Of a stretch of DNA of 64,000 nt, positions 34,301-46,303 are shown one piece after another (the stretch's first letter is position 1; every line of letters starts with the position of its first letter). Both the position numbers and the translations under genes were made by a program. Below the pieces are notes generated by a model. It made no database searches. It was not told the DNA's origin and worked only from the letters and a program-made list of their open reading frames with translations. The DNA is from Thelephora terrestris (lineage: Eukaryota; Basidiomycota; Agaricomycetes; Thelephorales; Thelephoraceae), in assembly GCA_015956445.1 (NCBI GenBank), contig WIUZ02000001.1, positions 372,001 through 436,000 of the forward strand, in the 5' to 3' direction.

Positions 34301-35304
34301 TGACCCGCTGTCTATTCGCGCGACCTTCGAATCTAGTGCTAGTCCCCAGTCCCTACCTCCCTACCCCGCTAGCTACTGACTACGCGAGCCGACGACCCCT
34401 CGATCGGTCACAGGAGGGTCACGCCCACTTGACGCCCCGATCATCGAACCGTTCCCGCGACCCCATCGACGCGCGTCATCGCACGCTGTTTCTGCCTCCG
34501 TGGCCGTCCTCCCCGAACGGCACGTGATGTTGCGATCGGCCGATGTCTCCCGATCCCTTATCTCGCCGAGATGACGTGTCCCCTCCCTCGGTCCGGTTCC
34601 CTTCAGTCTATACACGTGTCGACTCGTTCCCTCTCGCTCGCCAATCATCTTCGACTGCTCCCGCTCTCCCGCCCGGTTACGATCTTTTGATCTCGAACCC
34701 GTAGACTTCCCCTTTCGGTCCTGTTTCTCACGATCGCTCCATCCTCTCGGTAAGACCTGTCCCAGCCTCGTTCCGGCCTCCCGATGAACCGTTTGTCTCC
34801 CTACCTTGCATCGGACTCTCGTTTATCCCCTTCTATCTACCTGTTCTTATTCTCCCACCGTTTCTCCATTTGTTCGCTACTTTTCCCATCTCTTTCGCGT
34901 AGATCGCACTGTCTTTACCTATAAATACCCTGTACTAGCTAGTTGAACGACCAAGAAACCCCCGGGCCTCTTCACACCTCTTCTCCCTTCTGCTTGAGCG
35001 ACCTGATCATCGAAAACCTCCAGCTCCTCGCTCTGACATCGATTCCACTAGCCCCATAGTTCCAATAGACCCCTAGCCTACTAGCCCATCGCCCACTAGC
35101 CCCTTAGCCCATCGTCATCGTCTAGCAGGAGTTTGCTAGTACGGAGTTCTCCCTTCTCGTCCCGACAACGTCGCGACCTACCGTGGTTCCCTCTCCTCTG
35201 TCTAGCTTCTCTCCCCTTCCCGACCTCTGCACAACCGGTGACCCCTCACCCCCACTTCTACTATTCTGGTCGTGTCCCGACTCCACCCGGATAGTAGCAG
35301 TTCA
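34301..35304 (+). repeat. E2 3' LTR
   Basis: Direct repeat of 22217-23220. TATAAATA lies at 34920-34927. Its end (AGTTCA) is followed by ccgca, the same five bases that follow E1's 3' LTR. Confidence 0.93.
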
Positions 35305-37888
35305 CCGCATCGAACTTCTTTTCGCCCGAAGCTGGTGCGCGATGCACAAGGATCTGAACACGTTCAAGGCTGGGGCTATGCGGTTAGGAACATTTTGGAA
35401 GGATGAGGGTTTGGACGGTCCTGTGAAGTTGCTGAGCCGAGAGCAGGAGAAGGCGGAGGAGCTTGCAGCCCAGGATGATGCCGAAGTTGAAGTGGAACGC
35501 GCAGTTGGCGGAGCGGTCAAGTTGACGAGCCTCGTTGGTGCTCTCGTAAACAACAAGGATGAGGGGAAGGGGTGTTCTGACGAATTTCGGACCTACACGC
35601 ACAATCGCCTTGGGAAAGCGATCACCTTTCCTGACACCTCCAATGTCCGTTATCAGTGCTACGGCGACGCGGCTGCCGAGATCATCCAACACGAGGATCT
35701 CTACATTGACTTTGTTGATCAGCATTCGATGAAGAAGAAGCGAGGCGCAGGACCAAACCACATGGAGAGCAACATCTTAAAAGGCCTCAAGGATCCCATG
35801 ACGATGACGGAGATGGCTGTTCTGGCCCTCTACCACGAGGCAGTCAGCAAGCCGTACGCGATGCAAGTTCGTGGCGTCATTAACGAAAACAAAAATGCCC
35901 TGGACCTAGGCCCATTGCACCATGATCTGGAGACCCACTGTGACACCATAATCAACAATCCATCGCTCTTGATCGGCAACACCACCTCACACACGACCGG
36001 AGCATTCTACGAAACTCGATGGAATCAGAACACTGTCGATAGCATCATATCCCATCAAAAACAATTCCCACACCTCGAACGTGCTCTCGTCGCATTCTTC
36101 AAAGGCGCCCGTGAAAAATGGCCAGCTTTCACAGAAGAATTTCAACCTGATTCAGAAGCCTCCCAATTGACTGCAGAAGAAAAGGCATTAGCGTTTCGTT
36201 CCCCAACTAACAACCACAGTGAAGGAGCTGGCGCCATGTGCAAGCAGTGGTCAAGGCGCGCGCCTACAATGACAACGCACCAACGAAACGCACGTGTTCA
36301 GGTACAACTTAGCGGACCTGGGCTCCTTGAATTTAGCCGCAGTCTTGGGCAAGAGGACCATGCCTTCGTCCGCCGCAGAGCTAGAGAGATAGACGCGGCA
36401 AAGCTCCCATTGAAGGAGAGGCAGGCACAGGCCATAGCAGACAACAAAGCCATTGTGGAGGAGCAGAAGAAAGCTGAGGATCGTGTAAGGCGAAGGGAAG
36501 AGAGGAAAGTTGAAGAGGCTGCGATGATCGAGGAGTTCGAACCTATCCTCAATCTCGACGAGTTCCAGGCACTACCGGCATTGCTCCCCTTGAATGACTT
36601 CCTCAGGCGAGAGTTGGTTTGGCTTAGAGTTGTAGGCGGTGATAAAGGTCTGCCACCGGGGCTGTTCAAAAGTGTAAAGAAGGAGAGGATGAAGGAACTG
36701 GTTGTGGAAGCCTTGCAACGTCGGAAGGGGATGACGCTGGAAATTGAACATGATGTAGTGATGGCGGATGACACTGGTGAGATATAAAGATATTCCAGGA
36801 AAGGTTCAATGATCTGAACATGCAAACTTACAGCTCTCGTCTCTGATGACTCCGAAACTGAGCTTGAACTCATCAACAAAGTCGGGTTGAGCCTTTCCAA
36901 CATCAAGCACCCCAAACAGTCCCCTTTGGACAGTGTTCGTGGTCATGTATATCGATGTATTATCTCTGCAACCTTCCAACTAACTCAACTAACACAGATC
37001 TACGATTTCGGATGCAAATGGGACGCTATCGACTACTCTTGCGCCTATGACTGTGTCTTCATGTCCTTTGCCTGGATTTATTTCCACGCCACCGAGAACT
37101 GGAGGACAACATGGACGGGCCAGTCTGCGGCAGCAAAGGTGCTCTCACGTCGCTTTAAAATCGTCCTTCAGGCCATTGAACATCTACCTCGCAATGGACC
37201 GGCTCCACAACTCCCTGCCTTATTTTGCCGCGGTTGCGATGCCCTCAGGGATGTCCTTTCAGAAGAAGACCCTGTGATGTTCAGGCGTCATGGCAACGTT
37301 TATGCTTGCCTGGCTGACATCCTCCACTCGCTCTCGCGCGGTGAACTCTCATCCCAGTATTTTTCTGTAATCTCCTCTTGTGGGAGCCGGAATTGCAAAA
37401 TTAAGGTCAAGACACCTACGGGGGCACCTTTCATGTTGACTCCCAGTGTGTGGACCTCTATTGCCCACTCAGATAAGCCACCGCATTACGAGTCGTTGCA
37501 GGAGTGGGTCACCCGGTGGTTTGACCAGAAGGCATCGTCCATGCCACGTTCTTGTGTAGGATGTGGTGTAGAATGCTCACTGACCCGTTCATTCCTACAG
37601 CCAGCGTGGATCTGGTTCGAAATCTTTATCGAACAACCGGGCGTCGTGTTGCCTTCCTTCAAGTTGATCTTTTCGTCACACGCTTACCGCCTCGCGGCCG
37701 TCATATACGGTAATGGTTGTCACTTTGTTGCGCGCCTGAATACTCCTCCAGGAACCTGGTGGGAGTACGATGGTCAAGTCAACGGTGGTAGACCGAAGGC
37801 AATTTCAACCATCCGCGAGGAACTTGACCTTCTGAAATATGGAAATGGATACACCGCGAATGCGCTGGTGTACTGCCTAAACCGTTAA
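35305..37888 (+). pseudogene. 5'-truncated transposon-associated gene with cysteine-protease domain
   Basis: The frame is open right from the E2 edge, so the true 5' end is missing. Exons are 35305-36776, 36834-36946 and 36998-37888, with introns of 57 and 51 nt. The first exon has MHKDLNTFKAG, FPDTSNVRYQ and NHMESNILKGL, motifs I recall from a large agaricomycete family of unknown function. It ends in a long charged helical stretch. The last exon is a papain/UCH-like fold: catalytic Cys in DYSCAYDCVF, His in GCHFVARL and Asp in WWEYDGQ. The C-terminus is complete. It probably belonged to a DNA transposon; the protease could remove ubiquitin or a similar tag. Confidence 0.65.
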
Positions 37889-38795
37889 TATATTTTATCA
37901 AATCATACAATGTATGTTATTCCTTCCACGGTGAATGCACACTGTGTAATTAGTGGCATGGACGGAGGGAGAAGAGCGAAATGTGGGTTCATCCAGCCAT
38001 CGGGACTCCAGGCACGTGTTCGCCAAAGAAAAATGTCGACCCGCAACGGGTCGATGTTTTTGCCGAACGGAGTAAACAGTGCTCAATCACAAGGAGACAC
38101 ATGACGGATCCCTATTGCATCTAGGGAGCCCCAATGAAACAGCAATGCGACGGGCCAGCGAGGGATTTGTAATTGAGGGGACTCGTATTAAAGAAAACAT
38201 GTTTCGGCGAGGGGAAATGCAAAGGTGGTTCAAAGGAGGGTATTTCGACCCCAGCCGTAGCGGTTGTCGGCGGTGCGCTTGTCGTCGATCATTGCGGCGG
38301 ATATCGGTCGTAACCCGGACATAATTCTGCACGAGGAATGAAGAAAAGAACTAAAAAATAATCCCTTCGCCCCAATGCAGGATTTAAGGGCGGTCATACT
38401 TATAGTGAACTGGTGACCTCGAGTGCGATGATACCCAAGATGTATGTCATCGCAATGCCCGAGGGAGGGTGCTCCTTTTTCGATCATCGAGATGAGGTTT
38501 TTTCACAGAGTATTGTCTTTTAAGAAAATTCCCGTCGCCAATAGATACACAATCGCGTTGCGTGGTAGTTCCGGGCATCTAATCTGGCATTCTCACTTTT
38601 GTTGTGCTGGAAAACAGGACGTTGTACCTCTCTATCAAAATGAATTTCACATCGGCACGCGGGACCAAGGCGGGTTGCCGGTCCCCACTACATACGACCT
38701 AGTGGTTGTCATATGTGAGCCCCGTGGGTTTGCATTCAGGCTCGTTACTCCCATATTTCTGCCCTACCTTGGTCTTGACCTCTTTCTTCAGCGCG
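37889..38795. other. No supported gene
   Basis: AT-richer sequence between the transposon remnant and the Zn2Cys6 gene. A 120-codon frame at 38444-38806 overlaps the start of that gene and shows no recognisable domain. The last few hundred bases should contain the regulator's promoter. Confidence 0.5.
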
Positions 38796-41144
38796 ATGCC
38801 TACTAAATCTCGGGTGGCCTGTTTGGCGTGCAGGTGTGTGCTATATCACCATCCGCTGGTATCGAGATATCTGGAAGATTGACTCCCGGCATTGACATTC
38901 GCGCAGGCATCAGAAAGTGGTGAACTCAATTTCTCCTCGTTTTGAAGACTCGACCCTCACCGTATCTTCTACCGACGCGCTTCTCCCTGAAAGAAATGCG
39001 TCCCGGCCACCCCACGTTGTGCTAGATGCGCGGCTCTGGACATCGCCGATTGCCATTACGTCCCGGTCAAGAAGAGGGGTGCAGGATCTACTTTACGAAT
39101 GGGCGAGGCTTGTGTCACTTGTCGGTGAGTTATCGTGAGCGGCGATCTCAAAAGAGGCTCGGTCTGATGGGATTTCCTTATGGCCAGGCAGAAGAAAAGG
39201 GTGAGTGGCAACACGACTCGAAATGAACCTAGGAAACGCAAGGGTTGATTTCACCATAGAAATGCGACGCCAAAAAACCTTGCGCGACGTGCGTGAGAGG
39301 GGATGTGGGCGCGGCATGTGCGTACGAGCGATCTCGCTCCAGTGCCGACGTTTCGCCCAAGCACTCGAGCTCCCCACCGAGAGAAGTCTTCCTCTTCCCT
39401 TTGCCCAATTCTAGTGAATCCGGCTCCTCCAACTTTCCATCCCCCGATACCAGTGAACAACTATCGATGCCGCCACTCAAGCAACTGGAGTGGAAACCTT
39501 CATCGGACACCTCAGTCGCAAGTGAAGCTCCTGGCGCCACAGAGCGCCCCCCACGGCCCACTGCACCATTCTTCACAGTCCTTCCATCCGTCCACTTCCA
39601 GTCCATCCCTCGTCCCCTTCAGTTACCATTATCGATCATCCCGCCTGAATGTATGCAGGTTTCCAGCGTCGCCCTGGATGACCTGGATATGACTTTGTAC
39701 GTGGTTTCTCTGGCCTCCGACATCTTTATGGAGCTGGCGGAACTGAAACACATGATTTTTGGTAGCCGCATAAAGGGGCTATGTCAATTGCATAGGCTGG
39801 GGCTCTATTTCACACGGGATAAACAAGATGCTATCCTCCGTGGCGACACCTCAGATTCTGTCGTCCATAGAAACTTCGTGGATGGCGTACAAATGATGGG
39901 AATGTATCTTTGTGCTCCTGAAGAAACTCCTGCCATGGTTCAGTTGCAGGCGAGATATGCACAGAGGGGTTGGGAATCCCTCATTCGTCTCAGTCAAACT
40001 AATCGAGAGAGAGAGAAGGCCCAAGCGCTAGTGCGGATCTCACACTCCGCCGTCATTTTAGGGTTCAGTGCGGGCGCTCAGCTATATCTCAGCAAGGCGT
40101 GCAGGATCATCGAGAAAGCGAAACTCCGGTTTCTTCCAGAATACGGACTCCCCGCTGAGTTTTCGGAGCAAGTTCGTGAGGAGGCCTGTGTCCTCTCTCA
40201 AGCGATTTACCTCGAAAATTACTATTACTTAACGATGGGTGGATCTGCGCCTCTGAAGACGGCGAGAATTGAGAGAGAGTTTAGGCTTGACCTCCAGGTG
40301 AGAGTCATTCATTACTCTTTCGCGTGAGGCTCGAAACCCATTTGGTGGGCTGGTCTAGCGTGTGTACCCCTGCCTCTTCGAGATATGCCCTTTGACCATG
40401 CGGACTCAAAGTATTCTGTTGGTCAGAGACGCCATTCACGCTCTGAATTCTCCTGTTGACCGTAAGGCTCTTCTCGATGTTGTGTGACTCTTTGTCTCGA
40501 CTGATCCTCATCGTCTACAGAGGCGGAGAACGCGAGTGATCGACAACGAACATGCCTCCATCTGGCCTACGCCCTGGATACATGGTCCAGCGACCTTATG
40601 CAAAACCTGCAGCAGCTCATCGATATAGAGGATACCTGCGGTGTCTGGGTGGTGTGGACTTGCTGCATCATATGCCTTGCACACCTCGCTGCCTTGTGTC
40701 ATTATATGAGTCAGACGGGCCTGGTATCTATGAACGATCGCCACGACCTGACGTTGCAGAGACTCGGCAACCTCTCTCTCGAGGTCCGCATCGAAAAGTT
40801 CTCACGCTTCGATCTTTTAACTGGGGTGCGTGTCTCACTACGATTTGTTCCCCCCCGGACGAGGTGAGAAGCTTACGGAATTTGCTCTACGGCATCAGAC
40901 GTCCTGGAAAACGGCGTTGAACACCATCGAAGCACGCCTCGGGCTGCAATCGGACCCAGGGAACGGATCGTTGGGGCGTTGGAAAATGGTGATCGGGAAG
41001 GCATATGCCGATTTTCGAGAAAACCTCCCAGAGTTTGAACCGGACCTATTTGTTTCCCTGGTATTTGCGACGGACGGTCGTTCGGAGGGTTCAGATTTCC
41101 CGAATTTGTTAGTAGCCACGGAGAGGGAGCGCTTTGGGATTTGA
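38796..41144 (+). CDS. Transcription factor with two tandem Zn2Cys6 clusters
   Basis: Starts at ATG 38796 (MPTKSRVACLACR). Eight exons: 38796-38833, 38907-38919, 38994-39124, 39188-39200, 39260-40297, 40359-40461, 40521-40825 and 40899-41144, all phase-consistent, giving about 628 aa. Cluster 1 is ACLACRHQKVKC...CARC...DC; cluster 2 is EACVTCRRQKKRKC...CATC...AAC. Both fit the fungal C-x2-C-x6-C...C-x2-C-x8-C binuclear zinc form. A Ser/Pro linker and a long helical region follow (…QARYAQRGWESLIRLS; AVILGFSAGAQLYLSKA), resembling the middle homology region of fungal regulators. Expected to be nuclear and DNA-binding. Target genes are unknown. Confidence 0.82.
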
Positions 41145-42296
41145 TTTGCGAGGTGAGACCCGCGCGAGCGTAGTCGTTGACCGATACTTGTTGTTCTCTC
41201 GTTCGATTACATATAGGATGAAACACGTGTTTGTTTTGTGAATGAGGTATCCCGATGCAAACCACACGGAAACGCGCATCATCAGGTTCGCGATTCTTAT
41301 AATAATTTCCACCTATCCTGCTGAAACCGATGTTCTATAGTACGGACGAGGACCTCCTGGCTGTGGGGGCGGAACGATCGCCTTCAACGAATCGGCCGCT
41401 GGGCAGTTCTATCGTCGTCCATGAAAACGAAGAGGCGGGGATCACCGTCGAGCGCCCTGTCTAACTCGCGGACTCCCACGGGGATCAAAGCCCTGTTGTT
41501 GTTGTTTTTTGCCCCATTCTACCGCTTAACGCGAGAGGGGCTTTCACCAGACATCGCGACCAGGCGAGGTTCGTCGTGAGATCACAGTGGGCGGGGGGAT
41601 TTGTGTACTGGCATATGTTTGGTGACCGTCCCTGAGTGTCATCGTTCCATTCTTCCGAACCGAAAGCGATAGCCACTGTCCCGATGTTTTGGGAATACAT
41701 TCGGCAGGGTTCAGGTACGGTTTGTGTCCGCGTGCCCGTAGCCGTACACTAATCTTTTCAAGCTCATATTACCAGGGGTTGGGTTGGGTTGTGGCTGTTC
41801 CGGGCTCCTGTCGTTTTTCTCGCCGTGTGGGCGGGGTTGGTCCATTTCGGCTGTCGTTGTTGGACGTGCGGATCCATGACATGGCTGTACTGATTGCGCA
41901 CGGAGAGGGTGATGGAGGCGTCGAAATTTTCGTTGAATTGGACACATTCAAGCATGATGCCAGTTCGCGACGCGAATTTGACTGGATGATAGTCGGATCT
42001 CCAAGTATCCTAGCTGTTATTCCCTTCCCTTTATGCAACCATCACTGCGAAGTAAGTGAGCACCGACACACCCTGCGTAGCTCACTCAGACCCCATGTTT
42101 TTATCAAACCGGTCGAGTTCCATCCAGGGATCAGGCCTTCATTTTATCTGCCACACACACTAATGGCCCGCTCTACGGGTGTTCCCTCAACAGGTACAAG
42201 TACAAATGTTGCATATAGCTTCAGGCGACTACAGAATTACACCGCGTGTACAATAGGAGCGGCCTCAGGTGCGTAGAAACAGAATGTAATGGATCA
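41145..42296. other. No supported gene
   Basis: Overlapping short frames on both strands near 41690-42280, without domains or convincing introns. It probably holds the 3' ends of the two flanking convergent genes. Confidence 0.45.
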
Positions 42297-42919
42297 TCAA
42301 TCATGCGGCGCACGAGCCTCTCCAGTAACAGCCAGCTTCCCCCCACTCTCCCTCAACTCTCCCTTCTCATGCAGCTCCGGCTTATTCATATACTTCCCGG
42401 TGACCTACAAAACAAACAACCCGGTCAGGACCGAACAAGGCGATATACAAAAATCCAAACCGATTTACCTTCTGCATCTTTCCGACGATCTTGTCGGTCG
42501 TAGTTGCGTTACCTTCCGGAAGGTCCCCACGTCCATCGATCGCGACGCCTCCTTGGTCTGCCGGCTGGACGTTCAACGGACGATCGGAGTTGAAAGCGTT
42601 CTGTTTGAACGACGAATCTTGGAAGTCTGGCGTTCCTTGATGGACGCCAGTGACGCCTAAAAACGAACGGTAAGTGGACGAGAAGTGGGGGATAGAGGGG
42701 GAATGGGAAAATCGAGGTACCGATGTCTCGTCTGTTCTCACGGACGCTGGGGTCTGTCGATTGATCTTGACCGAGAGCCGTCGAGTTCGTTCTCGGCAAG
42801 GGTTCAGAGTCTCGGTGGAGGTGATGTTCTGGACGAGTCGGTCCGCGGAAGTTGTCGGCAGGGTTGAAGGTTTCGCTGACGCCAGACCGGTGGGGCAAAG
42901 AGTTTGAAGTTCCAGACAT
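42297..42919 (-). CDS. Small conserved CsbD-like protein, about 164 aa
   Basis: Starts at ATG 42919. Exons are 42721-42919, 42469-42656 and 42297-42404, with introns of 64 nt each. The protein is hydrophilic and disordered, with a conserved C-terminal block: TTDKIVGKMQK/VTGKYMNKPELHEKG...GEARAPHD. This DKI.GK.QK.TGK...LHEKGELRE pattern is a common small basidiomycete protein resembling bacterial CsbD-like stress proteins. The resemblance is from memory and the function is unknown. Its 5' region (42920-43040) is free of other frames. Confidence 0.75.
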
Positions 42920-45634
42920 GATTATTATGCGATTATATGTGTGAGATGAAGTGTTTGGTGGACGATGATATGAGGATGGGAATGATATGCGAGGGTTGAG
43001 AGGTGTATGAGAGGGGTAGGATGCGCGGGGTTTACCCCCGTTTATATATCTGCGACTCTGGCGGAGGAGCTGGGGGTCACGAGGGTTACATATGAGATCA
43101 TTGGGGAGCCGCATCCCCACTTTTGACACGAAGCCCTGAGGAGTTTGGATGGCTTCTGCGGGGGGGTCGTGACGTGACGTGAAATGGAGGAGCCCACCAC
43201 ACGATCGCCGTGTTCAGGGAAGCACCGCTCCACTCATCCTCTCAGTTGGTTCCGAGGAGGAAGCCACAACGAAGAACTGTATCGATGTAAGTGGACGCTA
43301 CAGCTGGCCACGCTTTGAATTCCAACGATTGTTTCGAATACGCTGGCCGGTCGTGATACGGTCTCTTCCCCTCCGGTGAAAAGCCTGGAGGATAAAGAGA
43401 CGTTTCCCGAAAGACAGTGACCCTCGTCATCGAGCGTCTTGGATAAAGCGCCGAGCGGGGCGGTCCAGTGATACCCCGCAAGAGACGGATAGACCCTCTC
43501 CATGGAAGGCTGGGCTGACGTAGAGGGTGGATGGATAAGGCCTAAGGTGCTTGCCTGAACAACGACTGAAAACCCTCTATACTTTGACGAAAGCCATCTA
43601 CCAGCTCGAACCTATCCAGCGTCATAAGGATAGCAATTAAGTATGGAGAGGCGGTTCTAAAGCCTGACTAGCACTGAGACCTGGAGCTCCAGCCCTGAGC
43701 ACACTGCAGCCAACAACAATAAACGTCGGTTGTTTCGAAATAGTTCCCTGCAACTTTTCGTAAGTAACACCAGGAGCTGACGTCGCCAAGGATCCGACAG
43801 ATCACGTGCACACAGCCACTCCTGCCCATTCCGACTTTTTCCTTCAATTCCTTGACCGGGCACCATCCGAGAAGGTAATCAAGCACGTGCAGGGGGGAAC
43901 CCAGGACGGATTGGTCGGGGGTTTGTATGATTGTGGGATAAGTTAGAAGGAGGCATCTATCGGCCAAGACGTAATGATACAATTAGGGATCGAGTGTAGG
44001 AGATCATATCGTCCGATAAGAGGTCATCCACGACCGCCCCGCGCATATGGATCCGTTGGAGCCAACAGTCACAAGCACGCACCGGAAGAGGATATCCGCA
44101 GCCGATTGTCCACGAGTTCGCGGTAAGCAATAAATTAATAAGCCCTCGTGAAGATCAAGCAGATCAAGCGAAGCGATTGTTCGAACACGATGCAGGGGGC
44201 AACAAGTCAAAAGGCAAAAACGTAAAACGTTACTGCGAACGCGTGGCCAACCCGCAGCCCAGAGTTCAGTGTTTCCTGAGGCGCCCAGCGTTGAATGAGA
44301 CCGTTATGTACTTGCCATGTTTTGACAGTTGCGAATCCCTGCCATCGGCTGTTCCGATGTGCCCTATAGGATCGCGGCGACTTCCAAATGCCTAGTACAC
44401 TGGAAAGTCCTGTGGTGGGGACGCCGGAATTAGTCGTGTGGCGGATGTGGGTCAAACCGCTCAGCAGACGCTTTAGTATGTATGTAACCGCCGGCAAGGT
44501 CAAATTGGCCACTCGTTCAATAGAGACGCGGTCGGTTGCTCGGCAATTGCCTACTTAACAGGTGCAACTCCGAGAGATAGGGGAAAGTCACCGATAAACG
44601 TGGAGGACAGTCGATCCGAGTCGCAGTTTGCGTAAGACGACGATGGCGCATCAGGGAAAAGGCGATTGAGCGTGTGCACGGCACTGAAAAGTAAACACAG
44701 TTGACTATGTCGGAAAGGGTGCTCGGTTCGGATGCCACTCTCCGGTTCTACGTGGCAGGAAAAAAATACGCTATAGTGACGGTGGGGGAGGTCATGTGGG
44801 CGAATGGAAGATCGCCTCGTGTGCGTCGGGTGTTGGTGCGTGTAGGCTGGAGTTGGACCGAAGATGAGAGGGAAGGACAAAAGAGGTGGGGAGGGGAGGG
44901 CGCCTTGACGCTACTTATGTACTTTGTGGGTCTCGTGAGCGACCGCGTGGCTATGTCAGATTACAGCAGCTGAGGCAAGTAACGTACGGCTTTCGTCTTG
45001 GTCACCGGACGTAGACTAAAGGTCCGACCCTGCATCCTGACGAGAACAAGACAAATCGAGGAAATTACAGGGTTGGGAGGGTTCGTAACGTTCGCACAAG
45101 GGACCTCCACCCCCCCATTAATTTCCTACCTATAGATAGTTCGCTCTATTCAACACAAAGGTCGAGCTTCAAAACATGCGAAGACGCGAGGGGGATTTTT
45201 TATTGCGGTAAAATGAATACACGTGTGGTGGACAAGGAGGTTAAAAAAGCGAAAAAGAAAATTGGGCGGTTCGAGACCGGGGTCTATTATATAAAATGAA
45301 ACCGCACGCGTCTGATTTGTGCATAGTACATACTATAGCCGGGGCCCACTGGGAGGGCTAAATAACAACAACAACACCGATCCACACACCCCTCTTAATC
45401 GAGGGTATATAAAACTTGGGCTACGGCAAACCGGTTCTTCTTCTTCATCACCCTCCTCGCTTTCCCCTCCCTTCGTCCCCCTTCATCAGCTTTCGACGCC
45501 TTCCTCCGCGCTCATCTCATCGCCACCACTCAACGCATCTGCAATCACCTTTCGCCACATCAAACACGTCCCACATATACACACCACACACACGCGACAC
45601 TCATCCTACCGCTACGAAATCACACGACTCAACC
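42920..45634. other. No supported gene
   Basis: About 2.7 kb with only short overlapping frames on both strands. Nothing has a domain or a CaaX end. The last 300 bp are pyrimidine-rich and probably form the 5' leader of the gene at 45635. Confidence 0.5.
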
Positions 45635-46303
45635 ATGCTATCCACCGCATTCCCATCCGCATCTTCTTCTCAATACTTTGGCATTAACGTGCACCAAGGA
45701 GCCGTCGACCCGTCGACGGTGACCTCCGCTCCGCCAACGGAGGTCATGAAACACGTCCTCGGCGTGTTACAAGGCATGGGGGTCGTTATCACGGAGGAAA
45801 GCAAATTCAGACTGAGATGCGTCAGACCGCTGAGAAGAGACTCCGACGCGAGCGATAGGACGACGGCCAGCGAAGGGTCTACAAACTCTGTGAGTATCTT
45901 TTCACTTACAAGACGATTATGGGAATCGCAGGGGCAGTGCCGTGTGGGCGAGGAGGCCTAATTACCGGGAGGATGGCTTTGCAGTCATCATTCAAAGTTA
46001 CCCCCCGCATCCTGCGTCTATCTCGTGATTTCAGTCTTTGGGACCCTCATCCGTCAGGGTTGTCATGTGAACCGTCGCGCTGACCGATATCATTCCCTTT
46101 TTGCTTATCTATATGGGACGCGTCACATATATCGTCAGGACACTATATATGGTGATCAAAGTGAAGATTCTGGAGGCGAGGTCCGCTTCAGCGTCGAGCT
46201 GACGGAGATCAGCGGGTTGAAATCGACATACAGTCTTGATATCCGGCGGCTGAAGGGTCCGCTTCGGAGCTACAAGTACATGTACGATTCGCTGCGAGAG
46301 TGA
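45635..46303 (+). CDS. Orphan KA1-like kinase tail
   Basis: Starts at ATG 45635; exons are 45635-45889 and 46139-46303 with a 249-nt intron, phase 0. An additional 3' exon is possible, since a donor gtgagt overlaps the stop. The protein has PPTEVMKHVLGVLQGMGV...FRLRCVRP, then GEVRFSVELTEISGL...YSLDIRRLKG...MYDSLRE. This is the pattern of the C-terminal kinase-associated (KA1-type) domain of fungal AMPK/Kin-family Ser/Thr kinases. No kinase domain is present upstream on this strand. It may be a truncated paralog or a stand-alone membrane or lipid-binding regulator. Confidence 0.65.

Larger units (their letters stand above)
22217..35304 (+). mobile_element. Ty3/gypsy LTR retrotransposon E2 with two antisense genes (13,088 bp)
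   Basis: LTRs at 22217-23220 and 34301-35304 (1004 bp) show nine differences that I counted (about 99% identity), so E2 is older than E1. Gag-pol is closely related to E1. E2 then carries about 4.1 kb more, with two spliced genes on the opposite strand. With LTR edges set by the polypurine tract there is no target duplication (left flank atcgg, right flank ccgca). If the LTR is taken to start at 22225, a CCGC duplication appears, but then an 8-bp match inside the element is unexplained. Flanking gene fragments do not join in frame. Confidence 0.93.
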
